From Neoceratodus forsteri (lineage: Eukaryota; Chordata; Ceratodontiformes; Ceratodontidae), in the NCBI GenBank assembly GCA_016271365.2, contig CM057456.1, forward strand, positions 610,085,501 to 610,149,500: a stretch of 64,000 nt of DNA, read 5' to 3'. The translations under genes and the position numbers were made by a program. Shown here piece after piece: positions 32,435 through 42,120 of the stretch. Positions within the stretch are counted from its first letter, which is position 1, and every line of letters begins with the position of its first letter. A model generated the notes under the pieces. The model saw only the letters and a list, made by a program, of their open reading frames with translations. It searched no databases and was not told the origin of the DNA.

Positions 32435-33236
32435 CTAATCTTTGCAGCTCTCAGAGCAGCTTGGTACAGCAATTGTGATCCCCTTCTGATTCAGAGTTTT
32501 AAGTGCTTGTTCTGGGGATTCAGATGTCTGTGGACCCTCCGCAAACATTACCATGAGCCTAGCTGGGTAAGGATTGAGGAAGCAAAGCTGCCGTTGCTTT
32601 AAGGCATGGAGTATTGGAGCATAAGCTCTACTCTGAGCCGCCATGGCCGGTAAATAGTCATTATCAAAGTAGATCCTCCATCCCTTGTACTTCGTCTCCT
32701 TCATGCTCTGGTAAGCGATTGCTGCTTCACTGTATAATTAAGAAGTTGGAAGACTATTCAGCACGGTCGTTGTTCTGGAGACTTAGGCTTGGGTGAGAGA
32801 GCCCTATGGGCTCTCTCTATATCCAGGGTAAAGGCCGGTCCAGCTGCAGAGTCTCTCTCAAAAGAGAGTTGAGAAAAGCGATCATGTCCCCTCCTTCCTC
32901 CTCCTCGGGGATTCCATGAAATCGAATATTGTTTCTGCTGGACCTGTTCTCCAGGTCCTCGCATTTAGCTGCTAACTCCTTCTGGTCCTCCAGAAAGTGT
33001 ACCACGAGCCTCTCGGTCCGCTCATCCAAGACAGTGTGATTCGCCTCTAGATCCCTGATTTTCTTGTTCAATTTGTAGAGTTCCTCTGACAGTTTCAAGC
33101 TAAATGAGCGGACCTCTTTCCGAAATTCTTGCAGCTCAGTAAGAAGTGCTGCATTACTTGGTTGTGAGTTGTGTTGGCCATGAAGGTCTGACATGGTCTC
33201 TGGGTCTCTGAATGCGGGGTGGTGGGCAGCAATCAA
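32435..33236 (-). pseudogene. L1 ORF1 (coiled coil, RRM, C-terminal domain), frameshifted
   Basis: The N-terminal coiled coil (FRKEVRSFSLKLSEELYKLN) starts near 33130. The RRM entry ENRSSRNNIRFHGIPEEEEG (about 32940) is diagnostic of L1 ORF1p. The C-terminal domain continues in other frames: DIERAHRALSPKPKSPEQ (about 32810) and KGWRIYFDNDYL...LKTLNQKGI (32700-32470). The protein would trimerise and coat L1 RNA. At least two frameshifts (about 32820 and 32730) break it. Confidence 0.85.
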
Positions 33237-33399
33237 TCCTTGGTCATTCGCGGTTTCAGGGCTGCTCTTTGTATTTCTTTTGCCTCCCAGTCAACTCCAC
33301 AGCCTCTATTTTTAATGACTAGAGTGGTATGTTATATAGTTAAATGATTCTGGGGCCGTTTTAAATTGTGAGGTGCCAGAACCAGGAGATCAGTACTAC

Positions 33400-33440
33400 T
33401 CACCCATCAGTGACGTCACCATATAAGTCCCAGGTCCCAG
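33400..33440 (-). promoter_or_regulatory. CRE (TGACGTCA) plus ATATAAG upstream of L1 ORF1
   Basis: A perfect palindromic CRE lies at 33411-33418, next to ATATAAG (33421-33427 on plus). It is about 175 bases upstream of ORF1 on the minus strand. It may be an internal L1 promoter, or belong to another insert if the L1 ends earlier. Confidence 0.4.
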
Positions 33441-34314
33441 ATCTTTATGGCTTCTGTGCACAATTTGGAAGATCTTGTTCTTCCCTGCTTGTTTATACAA
33501 TACATTGTCCTAATCTGTCTGTTCTAATTTAAACACATTGACTCTGAATATGGGAGGAGAAAGCCTACACTGTCAAGTAAACTGCTTCAAGTCCCAGATT
33601 CTCCTGTGAGCTGCAAGTGCCACACACAGTAAGGTCCTTTAGGTGGGCACCCCATCCTAGGAGGAAGGCATCTGTTATGAGCATGACTGTGGGAGACAGC
33701 TGGAGAAAAGGAATTCTCTCTCTGAGACTTTCTCTTTCCACCATTCCAGTGTCCTTAAAGTTCTGGTAGCAGGCACCAACTTGGACAAAGGATCCCACCT
33801 TGGGGGCCGGAGGTCCCCTACATGATATTGAATGACCCTCATTTGGAACTTGGACCCTGGCACCACTGCAGTGGCTGAGGCCATGAGACACAATAACTAG
33901 GAACTCCCTTGCAGACCTTGACTGACCTGCCTTGAAGACTCTGCAGCTGGAATCAGATTTGCTACCCTTGCTTGAGGAAGGAATGCCTTCCCCTGCAGGG
34001 TATCTAGCCCTGTGCCAATAAAGACCAGAATAGGTCCTCTAATGTATCCTGTGTCAGCAGTATAGAGGAATTTGCTTCCTGCTTTGTTTTCCCTGAGATC
34101 AGCCAGTCATCCAGCAGGGAAAACACACCACCACGTTCCTTCTCAGATGTGCCAACACCACAGTTAGGCACTTTGTGAACACTCTTGGAGCTGAGGCGAA
34201 GCTGAAGGGAAGGGCTGTGAACAGGTACTGGCAGTTCCCGAACCTGTAGTACTTTCTACGACTTGGCCTGACTGGTATGTGAAAGTAGGCATCTTTCAGA
34301 CAGACCAGCTACAT

Positions 34315-34716
34315 ACTTATTGTACCAGTACATCTTCAAGAGAATCTGTTTCGTCAGGCCACACCTATGGAACTATAGCCGCCAGGCACTAGGACCACAT
34401 GGAAACTTTTTGCAAGCAGTCCACTAAGGGCAGCCCACAATGACGTCCTACGTTGGCACTTCCCATATAAATGTCAGTGGCCCCTTCCCCTCTTCAGTTT
34501 CCCACCTGAGATCATGCTCAGAGGACCTCCCTCTAGGGAACCAGGAGAGAGTTTATGGTTCTGCCTACCAGGCGAGGCTGGAAACAGCAGGTAGATTGTC
34601 CTGGAGAAAGAGACAGGAGTTACAAAACTCTATGTCCTGGGGGACGGAGGGGGGGACAGCATGGCCTGATGAAAGAGATACTCTTGAAGATCTACTGTTA
34701 TGGTAAGTATGTAAAT
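34315..34716 (-). mobile_element. DIRS-D terminal repeat and first half of its ICR
   Basis: The outer arm (34326-34365, CAGTACATCTTCAAGAGAAT) and inverted arm (34665-34705, ACTCTTGAAGATCTACTG) match. The core TTATGGTAAGTATGTAA (34698-34714) equals the inverse of the DIRS-type end core. The ICR is cut at 34716 by DIRS-C and continues at 40493. Confidence 0.82.
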
Positions 34717-35230
34717 GAAAATTACATACCTACCGTAATTCTTGATCTTCTTGGATGAGTCTCCACCACTCATTCACACTATTGGAATCTGCGCCGGAGG
34801 CACTAGGACCTATCGGGAGCAAACTTTTTTCTGAAGGGTCGGTGCCAGAGATGGCACCGCGAGGAACGGTGCCGCGAGCCTTAGCTCGCGTGGTAATGAC
34901 CATCTCGGCGTCGACCCTCCAACCGCCTCAGTACCTTTTTTACCAAGGAGGTGCAGCGTAGCTAACCTAGAAGGGTAGCCTAACCTAAAAAAAATGGACA
35001 TAAGATAGTCCGGGCGACCCGTGTAAGAAGGGTCAACAAAGAAGTCTTCACGGCCTAAAGATCTGAGGGTGAGACCCACAAAAAAGGTGAGCTCGGGAGA
35101 TGGAGGGTGGGCGTGTGAATGAGTGGTGGAGACTCGTCCAAGAAGATCAAGAATTACAGTAGGTACGTAATTTTCATATCTTCCTGGACATAAGTCTCCA
35201 CCACTCATTCACACTATTGGGAGAGTACCG
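34717..35230 (-). repeat. DIRS-C terminal repeat and ICR
   Basis: 34717-34780 recurs inverted at about 35105-35170. 35171-35220 recurs inverted at 40440-40492. The halves meet at TTTTC/ATATC, the predicted circle junction. Confidence 0.9.
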
Positions 35231-35279
35231 AGCTAATAATCCCCGAGAGGGTGGCAGGAGAGACCAAGAGCTCACGTTT

Positions 35280-36440
35280 CTAGGACAGAAGTCCATTGAG
35301 GATGGCTCTGCCAAAGGAAGAATGTCGTCTGGCATGGACATCTAGTGCATAATGTTTAACGAAAGTATGCACTGAGCTCCAGGTGGCTGCATTGCAGATG
35401 TCTGCAATGGGCACGTTGCGGATTTCCGCTAGGGATGCCGCGACCGCTCTGGTAGAGTGAGCGTAAACTCTACCCTCCAACTTAACCTGCGCCATGAAAT
35501 AGCAGTGATGAAGGCACGCCACTAGCCATGATGAGATACATCTGATAGTGACAGGTTGACCCAGCCAGGTCTCACTGAAGGAAACGAACAGTTGCTGAGC
35601 TTTGCGAAAATCCTTGGTTCTATCTAGATAGAAACGCAAGGCCCTCTTAACATCCAAAGAATGAAGAGAACGTTCCCCTTCATTTTGGAAGTCCGCAAAA
35701 TAAGAGGGAAGAACCAAAGGTTGGTTTAGATGAAATTCTGACACAACCTTAGGAAGAAATTTCGGATGAGTATGAAGAACTACTTTGTCCTTATGGAACA
35801 CAGTATACGGAGGGTCTGTGACCAGGGCATGTATCTCAGAGACCCTGCGGGCTGAGGTAATGGCCACTAGGAAGGCAGTCTTCCAGGTGAGAAATTTTAG
35901 CTCACAGGTAGCCAGAGGTTCGAAAGGTTTCCAAGTGAGCATGTCTAGCACAAGATTAATGTCCCAGGCTGTGACTGGACGTCTTGTAGGGGGTCTGGTA
36001 TGCAGAATCCCCTTGAGAAATCTCTTAACCATAGGTAACTGAGCCAGAATTAAGGAAATAACGGGTTCATGATATGCTGAAATAGCACTAAGATGAACTT
36101 TGACTGTAGAGTACTGCAGACCCGAATTTGAGAGGTCCAAAAGGTACTCCAACACCTTATCTGGTGGACAGGAAAAAGGATTCAAAGAGGACTTTGCACA
36201 CCAGAGCGAAAAACGCTTCCACTTGGCTGCATAAGTTTTCCGAGTGGCTGGCTTCCGTGCAGCCAGAAGAATATCTGAAACTCTTCGAGAGGCATTGAAC
36301 CAGTTTACTTCAACCTCTTCAGGAGCCAAGCATGAAGGTGAAGTGATCTCAGTTTGGGATGGACCACCGGTCCCTGAGTCAAAAGGTTCATCTGCAGGGG
36401 ACGTGGTCTCGGAGACACTGCCAACATATTGTTGAGTAGT
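35280..36440 (-). CDS. DIRS-C tyrosine recombinase, intact catalytic domain
   Basis: One open frame runs from inside the RNase H region to the stop at 35280. The recognisable protein starts near PEEVEVNWFNASRRVSDILL and has the N-terminal binding domain (TRKTYAAKWKRFSLWCAKSS). The catalytic domain has FLVAITSARRVSEIHAL (Arg), YAHSTRAVAAS (HxxR), ATWSSVHT (Trp) and FVKHYALD with the nucleophile Tyr at 35349-35351. All classical YR residues are present. The frame overlaps the RNase H frame by over 100 bases, so expression probably needs a frameshift, internal start or spliced RNA, as proposed for other DIRS. Enzyme role: integrates the circular DNA. Confidence 0.9.
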   Translation of the reverse strand, partial: TTQQYVGSVSETTSPADEPFDSGTGGPSQTEITSPSCLAPEEVEVNWFNASRRVSDILLAARKPATRKTYAAKWKRFSLWCAKSSLNPFSCPPDKVLEYLLDLSNSGLQYSTVKVHLSAISAYHEPVISLILAQLPMVKRFLKGILHTRPPTRRPVTAWDINLVLDMLTWKPFEPLATCELKFLTWKTAFLVAITSARRVSEIHALVTDPPYTVFHKDKVVLHTHPKFLPKVVSEFHLNQPLVLPSYFADFQNEGERSLHSLDVKRALRFYLDRTKDFRKAQQLFVSFSETWLGQPVTIRCISSWLVACLHHCYFMAQVKLEGRVYAHSTRAVAASLAEIRNVPIADICNAATWSSVHTFVKHYALDVHARRHSSFGRAILNGLLS

Positions 36441-38034
36441 GGAAACCACAGCTGCCGAGGCCAAAAGGGAGCAATGAGAATCATTTTGTCCCCCTGGGAT
36501 TCGAACTTGAGGAGTACCCTCTGAATTAGAGGAAGAGGCGTAAAGGCGTAAAGAAAGCGTTTTGTCCACCGCAGCCTGAACGCATCCTGACAGAAAATGC
36601 CAGGCCCTGGATTTCTGGAGCAGAAGAGAGGCAGTTTTGCATTGAGTGGGGATGCAAAAAGGTCCAGGTCTGGAGTTCCCCACTCTTCGAATAGTGACTG
36701 AACTATGGTTGAGTCGAGAGACCACTCGTGAGGGTCTGTCTCTGTTCTGCTGAGACGGTCTGCCAGTTCGTTCTGAACACTGGGCAGGTACACCGCTTGA
36801 ATTAGAGCCTTGTGCTCCAAGCACCATTCCCATACCCTCATTGCTTCTCTGCATAAGGGGTAAGAGTGAGCACCGCCCTGCTTGTTGATGTAATACATCA
36901 CTGCTTTGTTGTCCGTTTGAAGGAGAATGTTCTTGTGACACAGAATGTCCTTCAAAGCTCGGACCGCATAAAGAACGGCTCTCATTTCTAGGACGTTTAT
37001 GTGGAGCTGGGACTCGACTTGAGTCCACGCACCTTGAGTGTGGAGAGCCTGACAGTGGGCTCCCCACCCCATTAGGGATGCGTCCGTGGTAATGGAGATC
37101 TGATGGTCCAGAGGAGCAAAGGGATACCCCTCCAGGAGATTGCTCTCTTGAGACCACCAGATGAGTGACCTCTTTAAAGGTTCTGTCACCCTGATGAGAT
37201 AGGTGGTTGGGGACCACTGAGTACTGAGCATCCACTGGGTGGTTCTCATGTGCAGACGTGCTAGGGGTACAGTGAACACTGAGGATGCCATGAGGCCTAG
37301 CATCCGTTGCATCGAGACAGCTGTGACTGAGCTGCTTTCCCCGATGTGATGGACCATCTGAAGGATATCGTTCCTCTGTCTTCTGGAAGAAAAGCCTTCG
37401 CACAGGAGGTGTCCAGAAGAGTCCCTATAAAAAGGAGCCTCTGGGAGGGCTGCAGTTGTGATTTCTTGAGGTTGAGCAGAACTCCCATGGATGTAAGGAA
37501 GCGCGAGACCGTCTCCACAGCGTCCAGAGTCCCCTGCCTGGAAGGGCTTGCTAGAAGTCAATCGTCCAGATAAGGAAACACCTGAATTCCGACCTTTCTG
37601 AGGTGCGCTGCAAGAACTGCACAACATTTTGTAAAAACTCGCGGCGCCGAGGATAGCCCAAAGGGCAGGACTCTGAACTGATAGTGCTGTCCCAGAGCCA
37701 CAAACCTCAGGAATTTGTGATACCTCGGGTGAACAGGAATGTGCTGGTAAGCGTCCTGCCTATCTAGGGAGGCTAGCCAGTCGTGCTGATGAAGCAGAGG
37801 TAACAGGGTTCCCAGAGAAATCATTTTGAATTTCTCCTTGGGGAGAAATTTGTTTAGCTTTCTGAGATCTAGAATGGGGCGCATTCCCCCGGACTTCTTT
37901 GGAACCAGAAAGTAATGGGAGCAGAACCCCGTGTTTCATTGGTGCAGAGGCACCACTTCTATTGCCCTGTTGTTCAGAAGGCCCTGAACCTCGGCAGCGA
38001 GAAGGTCTGACTGAAGGGTTGACAGCTTGGGCTG
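36305..38034 (-). pseudogene. DIRS-C RT-RNase H-methyltransferase region, lightly damaged
   Basis: RT: GGMRPILDLRKLNKFL (about 37880), SLDRQDAYQHIPVHP, QFRVLPFGLSSAPRVFTK and FPYLDD (37575-37561), immediately followed by TGA where family members have Trp. The frame continues (LLASPSRQ...LNLKKSQLQPSQRLLFIG), then shifts by one base at about 37345. RNase H: ITTDASLMGWGAH (Asp, about 37090), HINVLEMRAV (Glu), LQTDNKAVMYYINKQGG (Asp) and LADRLSR. The downstream DLFASPLNAKLPLFCSRNPG is the conserved linker. Only one frameshift and two internal stops separate it from an open frame. Confidence 0.88.
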
Positions 38035-40159
38035 TCATTTGGGAGGACAATCCGGAGGGGTCTCCACAAGATTGAGTGAATACCCCTCGCGAATTATCTG
38101 AAGGACCCATTTGTCTGAGGTTATGAACTTCCACTGGTTGTAGAAGTGCATCAGACGACCTCCCACCAGAGAGGAAAAGTCCACCTCGGGCAGCTGAGAT
38201 GGAACTTGGGCCGGCAATTCATAAGGTAGCGCTGAGCACTTTGGGCCCTTGTGCTTTCTGTTGCGCCTTCTTTTGAGGTTGGGTTGGAAACTACCTCTGC
38301 CTCGAAAGGACTGGCGGTTATGAAACTGCCGTTTACTGGCATGCCCTCGAGAGGGGGCAGGAGGGGGCCGAGCCAACTTAATGGCTGACCTAGTCTTTTG
38401 TGTAGCTTCTAGAGCTTGCTCTACCTGAGGACCAAAAAGATATGCACCATCAAAGGGCAAAGCCATCACCTGCTGCTGCGTGTCATTCGTAAAGCCCGAA
38501 GTGCGCAGCCAGGAATGACGGAGGGTGCAAATACTAGCAGCCGCTGAACGGGAGGCAGTGTCAAAAGCATCCATGGCTGCTTTAACCTGCTGATTGTTAG
38601 ATTCAATACCTCTGGTAATGGTTTGAAGAAGCTCCGGCTTTGAATCCGACTCCGGTAGGGCTTCAACCATCTGTTTAATAGAATGCCACAGGATGTACTC
38701 ATACTGAGAAAAATAGCCTTGGTAACTGGCAGTACGCATACTTAGAGTAGAAGCAGCAAAGACTCTCTTACCTAAGGTGTCTATCTTATGAGATTCTTTG
38801 TTAATAGGTCAAGCTGTAGTAGTCTGAGGAAGAACGACCTTATCATTCTCTGCCAGGACTACAATAGGATCTGCAAAGGCTTGAGATGCCAAAATGGGAC
38901 GATCCTTGGGGGCTGAATACTTCCTATCAATGGATTTAGCCACCGAAGGGGTAAACAGGATTATTCCATACCATTTGAGACAGCGTCTCGAAGGAAGGCT
39001 GAATCGGAGGAGTCAAATCCGTAGGGATCTCCGAGGCATGAAGATATTGGAGTCTCAACAATTTCCCAGGATCGATGTCTGTAGTCTGGAGAGAAAGTGT
39101 GGAACTCAGATTCTTCAACAGAGACTTAAAGGATAGGTCTAGGTCCTCGACCACAGGCTCTGTAGCAGTAATAGAACCTGCTTCGTCCACTTCATCACCC
39201 AACCGAAGGTCTGGGTCAGGTTCAACGTCATCTCCTGACAGTCCAGGAGGGACTGCATGGACAGGAAAGGAATGAAATTCAGAAGAGGAGGAAGAAGGAA
39301 GGAAGAGAAAAGAGGTCCCGAGCCGCCTGGGCCGAGGAGGCATACGGCACCAAGACGACTACTGGCGCCAGCAGCACCAAGACGCCTGCAGCACCGAGAT
39401 GGTGCCATGGCCGCCACCAGCCTGAGGACGGCGCCGGCGCAGCAGCGATGCTGAGGGCGGCACCGAAGGCCACATGATGCCGAGGTGCCAAAAACACTCC
39501 CAGACTCCGAAAACAGGTTTTGAAGGAAGAGGAGCAGGAGATAAGGGCATCGGTGTGGCCCCTGCACTGCAGCCATGTGAGGGGAACACCTAGCCCTGAG
39601 GTCGGCACGGTACTGGAGAAGGTGCCGCATACCAGGAAGGGTCCAACTGTCTCTACCTGGTCGCCCAGAGTCTGGCAATGAGCGAATGAAAACAGGCAGT
39701 AGCCAACCAACCTCAGAGCCCATTGCTCCATAAGAGCGGCCCACTGATGAAACTGCTCATCTGAAGACCTACCTGCGGGCGGGAAGGACTCCGATGTCGA
39801 AGCCGTCGGCTACCAGAAGCAGAGGTTGGCGACTCGAAGGAGAGCACAGCCCCAACAACCCGGCGTCCGCAGCAGACATATCAGAGGCGACCTCGGTGAT
39901 GCCTTCTCTTTTTAGACCTGTGGGGTGAAGAAGAGCTCGAGGCCGAACGGAGCCGAGAGTGTGACCGTTTATTGTTATGCTTCCAGGGGGACCGCCCATC
40001 CCCCTGGGCATTGGACTGACCATTGTCAGACCCCCCCTCCGGAGAAGGCGGCGGACCGGACCCAGCTCGACTGACTGAACAGCTTTCATACGAAGTCTCC
40101 CTACCGTCACCTGACCTGCTCATGGTCAACTCCGTCAAGGTAGGCTGAGACTTCTTCAT
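38035..40159 (-). pseudogene. DIRS-C gag, SR-rich, frameshifted upstream
   Basis: The C-terminal 234 residues (38739-38035) are open: YEYILWHSIKQMVEALPESD, then a helical block (AAMDAFDTASRSAAASICTL), then an Arg/Gly-rich tract (RQSFRGRGSFQPNLKRRRNR) and GGRLMHFYNQWKFITSDKWV just before TGA at 38035, where RT follows in the same frame. Upstream pieces: 39343-38936 (acidic), and an N-terminus at 40159-39881 rich in Ser/Arg (SHSRLRSASSSSSPHRSKKR) with no Cys/His cluster, unlike the gags of DIRS-A and DIRS-E. Nucleic-acid binding by the basic tracts is inferred. Confidence 0.8.
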
Positions 40160-40299
40160 TGTATTTTATTTTAAAATTAAGAATAAAATTAAGCGATACT
40201 GTATCGAGATAATACTACAAAAAAATAAAAACTGAAAACTATGCTGCTAGTTTGAAGTTTGACTCCCGACAAACGACGGCGTCGTCACTGAAGTGCACT

Positions 40300-40492
40300 C
40301 AGCGGTGGGAAAAAAGGAACTGAGGCGGTTGGAGGGTCGGCCTGCAGATGGTCATTACGCGCGAGCTAAGGCTCACGGCGTCATCTCTGGCGCCGACCCT
40401 CCAGCAAAAAGTTTGCTCCCGATGGGTCCTGGTGCCTCCGGCGCAGATCCCAATAGTGTGAATGAGTGGTGGAGACTTACGTCCAGGAAGAT
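40300..40492 (-). repeat. DIRS-C terminal repeat at the gag end
   Basis: Inverted copy of 34760-34930, sharing GAGCTAAGGCTC/GAGCCTTAGCTC and CGGAGGCACTAGGACC-type blocks. It ends at GAAGAT, 40492. Confidence 0.88.
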
Positions 40493-42120
40493 CTGTTCTA
40501 TCTTCTTCAAGAATATCTCTTTCATCAGGCCACACCAATGGAGCGAGTACCAAGCAGCACTGACACAATAATACAGTCTGGGCGGCTGGAGCCTACAGGA
40601 ATAAAAAAGAAGGCCCTGAAGTACAGCTAGGCCAAAACCTGCCCTTTTTCGCGAGGCAATGTCCAGATTGTAGTGTTTAGTGAAGATGTGGACAGTACTC
40701 CAGGTGACAGCTGCACTGATTTCTGCTACAAAACTGGCCTGCCGCTGGGGGACTGACCAAGAACACCACCAGCAAGCTCCTTACCGTACTTCCTGTAACA
40801 AAAAGTAATATAGATGGACAACCATTTGGACAGGCACGGTTTAGAAACAGATGTGCCCTCTTTCCCAGGGGCGAAGAAAAACAAAAAGCTGCGAAGACTT
40901 CCTGTAGTCCTTCGTGCCGTGTATAGTACCTGAGTATTCTATACATGTCTAAAGTATGGAGCAATGCTTCCCTGGATTGGCATGCTCAGGAAAATAAACC
41001 TGCAGGTGGATAATTTGATAAACACAGATACCACCTTGGGAAGAAACTTAGGACTGGTACGTAAAGACACCTTGTCTTTATGAAAATAAATAAGGAGGCT
41101 CACACATTAGAGCCTGATGCTCTGAAATCCTAACAGAAGAGGTAGCAATTTAAAATAACGTTTTTCAAGAAAGAAAGCGTAGCTACAAGTCATATCCAGC
41201 TCAAAAGAAGCCAAAGTAAGCTTTTCTAATACAAAATTCAGGTCCCAAGCCAGAACTAAGATAGGAGGCTTCAAGTGCAGAATGCCTCTCAAAAATGTAC
41301 GAGCCACCTCCAACTGAGCAACTGTACAACCATCAATAGGCACATGAAAGGATGAAATGGCCATTGCAGAAGAGCACTGTAAGCTTGCATCTGACAAGGA
41401 CAGCAAATACTCCAGAACCTGAGTTACTGGACAGGTAAAAAGATCCAGTTGATGAGAAGCGGACCACAAAGCAAGCCACTTCCATTTCATGGAATAAGTG
41501 GCTCTGGTGGAAGATTTTCTGGCAGCCACCAGGACATCAGCCACCTTTTGAAACACACCAAACCTAGCAGTCACTACATCTTCAGGAGCCATGCATGGAG
41601 ATGGAGTGAGTCGAGGTCCAGATGGACCAGGGTTCCCTGTTCCTGTGACAGTAGGCCCTTGAACAGAAGTAGAGGCACTGGTGATTCCACTGCCAACTGC
41701 TGAAGTAAAGGTAACCAGATCTGACGGGGCCAAAGGGGAGCAATGAGTATCAGTGTTGCCCCCTCCATTTATAGATTGATTAGCACCCTCTGGATTAGAG
41801 GGAAGAGAGAAAAGTCGAAAAGGAACCTCCCCTTCCAGGAGAGAGATAACGCATTTTGCCAGAAAATACCAGGCCCTGGAACAAGCCAGCAAAAAAGCAG
41901 CAGTTTTGCATTGTGTGGGGATGCAAAAAGATCCAACTCTGGATGACCCCATCTTCTAACTGGTCTTCTGCTACCTAGGTCAGCAGCTCCCATTTGTGCA
42001 TCCTGGACTGCGACCTGCTTAGCCTGTCTGCCAAGATGTTTTGGTCACCTGGAACATGAACTGCTGACGGTTCTAGAGCCCAATACCAAACCCTCATTGC
42101 TTCCCTGCATAGGGGGTAGG
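40493..42120 (-). mobile_element. DIRS-D remainder: second half of ICR plus YR and RNase H end
   Basis: The ICR resumes at CTGTTCTATCTTCTTCAAGA, matching the corresponding DIRS-A ICR position (2515-2533). The inverted partner TCTCTTTCATCAGGCC is at 40527. YR remnants follow to about 41600, then the RNase H end (FASPHNAKLLLFC, about 41930). Truncated at about 42120. Confidence 0.82.
40600..42120 (-). pseudogene. DIRS-D tyrosine recombinase and linker, broken
   Basis: YR N-terminal domain: VFQKVADVLVAARKSSTRAT then YSMKWKWLALWSASHQLDLF (about 41560-41450), FLRGILHLKPPI (about 41300) and DLNFVLEKLTLASFELDMTC. The catalytic region is degenerate; a TLDMYRILRYYTRHEG stretch lies near 40950. RNase H linker LDLFASPHNAKLLLFC at about 41920. 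No intact frame. Confidence 0.8.

Larger units (their letters stand above)
29596..33520 (-). mobile_element. L1-type LINE lacking reverse transcriptase
   Basis: The 3' end is a minus-strand AAATAAAAAAAAAAAA tail (29596-29608). ORF1 (33236-32435), a long inter-ORF region (32434-30990) and the ORF2 endonuclease (30971-29952) are present. After the endonuclease the sequence passes directly into an A/T-rich 3' UTR-like stretch, with no RT or Cys-rich C-terminus. A promoter-like CRE lies at 33411. The exact 5' end is uncertain (33380-33560). It is inserted in DIRS-B RNase H. Confidence 0.8.
29272..34310 (-). pseudogene. DIRS-B RT-RNase H, split by L1
   Basis: The right part holds RT remnants: FASAPRVFTK (about 34200-34170), FSLLDDWLI (about 34110, the usual YLDD reading LLDD) and the RNase H start ITDAFLLGWGAHLKDL (about 33650). 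The left part (29613-29272) holds the end of RNase H, VHLPGKDSVLADSLRRLSQG, then ETDLFVSWENNHLHSF. The middle of RNase H (Glu and second Asp) is missing, together with the L1 insertion site. Not functional. Confidence 0.8.
27290..34314 (-). mobile_element. DIRS-B: 5'-truncated DIRS interrupted by an L1
   Basis: The YR end carries the terminal arrangement: outer arm at 27296-27345 (CCATAGTAATGTTTCTTCC), its inverse at 27695-27745, and a second, right-end-like copy at 27750-27790. YR sequence (27890-28570) and RNase H/RT sequence (29272-29595 and 33565-34310) follow on the minus strand. An L1 (29596 to about 33520) splits RNase H. A SINE sits at 29020-29165. The element stops in RT where a DIRS-D terminal repeat begins; gag is missing. 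Confidence 0.82.
34717..40492 (-). mobile_element. DIRS-C: near-intact 5.8-kb DIRS inserted in the DIRS-D ICR
   Basis: Left end GAAAATTACATACCTACCGT (34717), right end ACTTACGTCCAGGAAGAT (40492). Inverted ITRs (34717-34930 and 40310-40492) share TCCACCACTCATTCACACTA. The ICR at 35105-35215 joins both ends (GTACGTAATTTTC then ATATCTTCCTGGAC). Reading leftwards: SR-rich gag, RT-RNase H and YR. YR is intact, while gag and RT carry a few stops and frameshifts. It is the youngest-looking DIRS in the window. Confidence 0.93.

Noticed and set aside
33371..33382. L1 target duplication AGGTGCCAGAAC (against AGGTTCCAGAAC at 29585)
   Set aside because: It is suggestive, but sequence beyond it does not resume DIRS-B coding, so the L1 5' boundary remains open.
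36450..37403. N-terminal half of the 707-codon frame in DIRS-C
   Set aside because: It overlaps the RNase H domain in another frame; the protein-like YR sequence starts only at about 36440.
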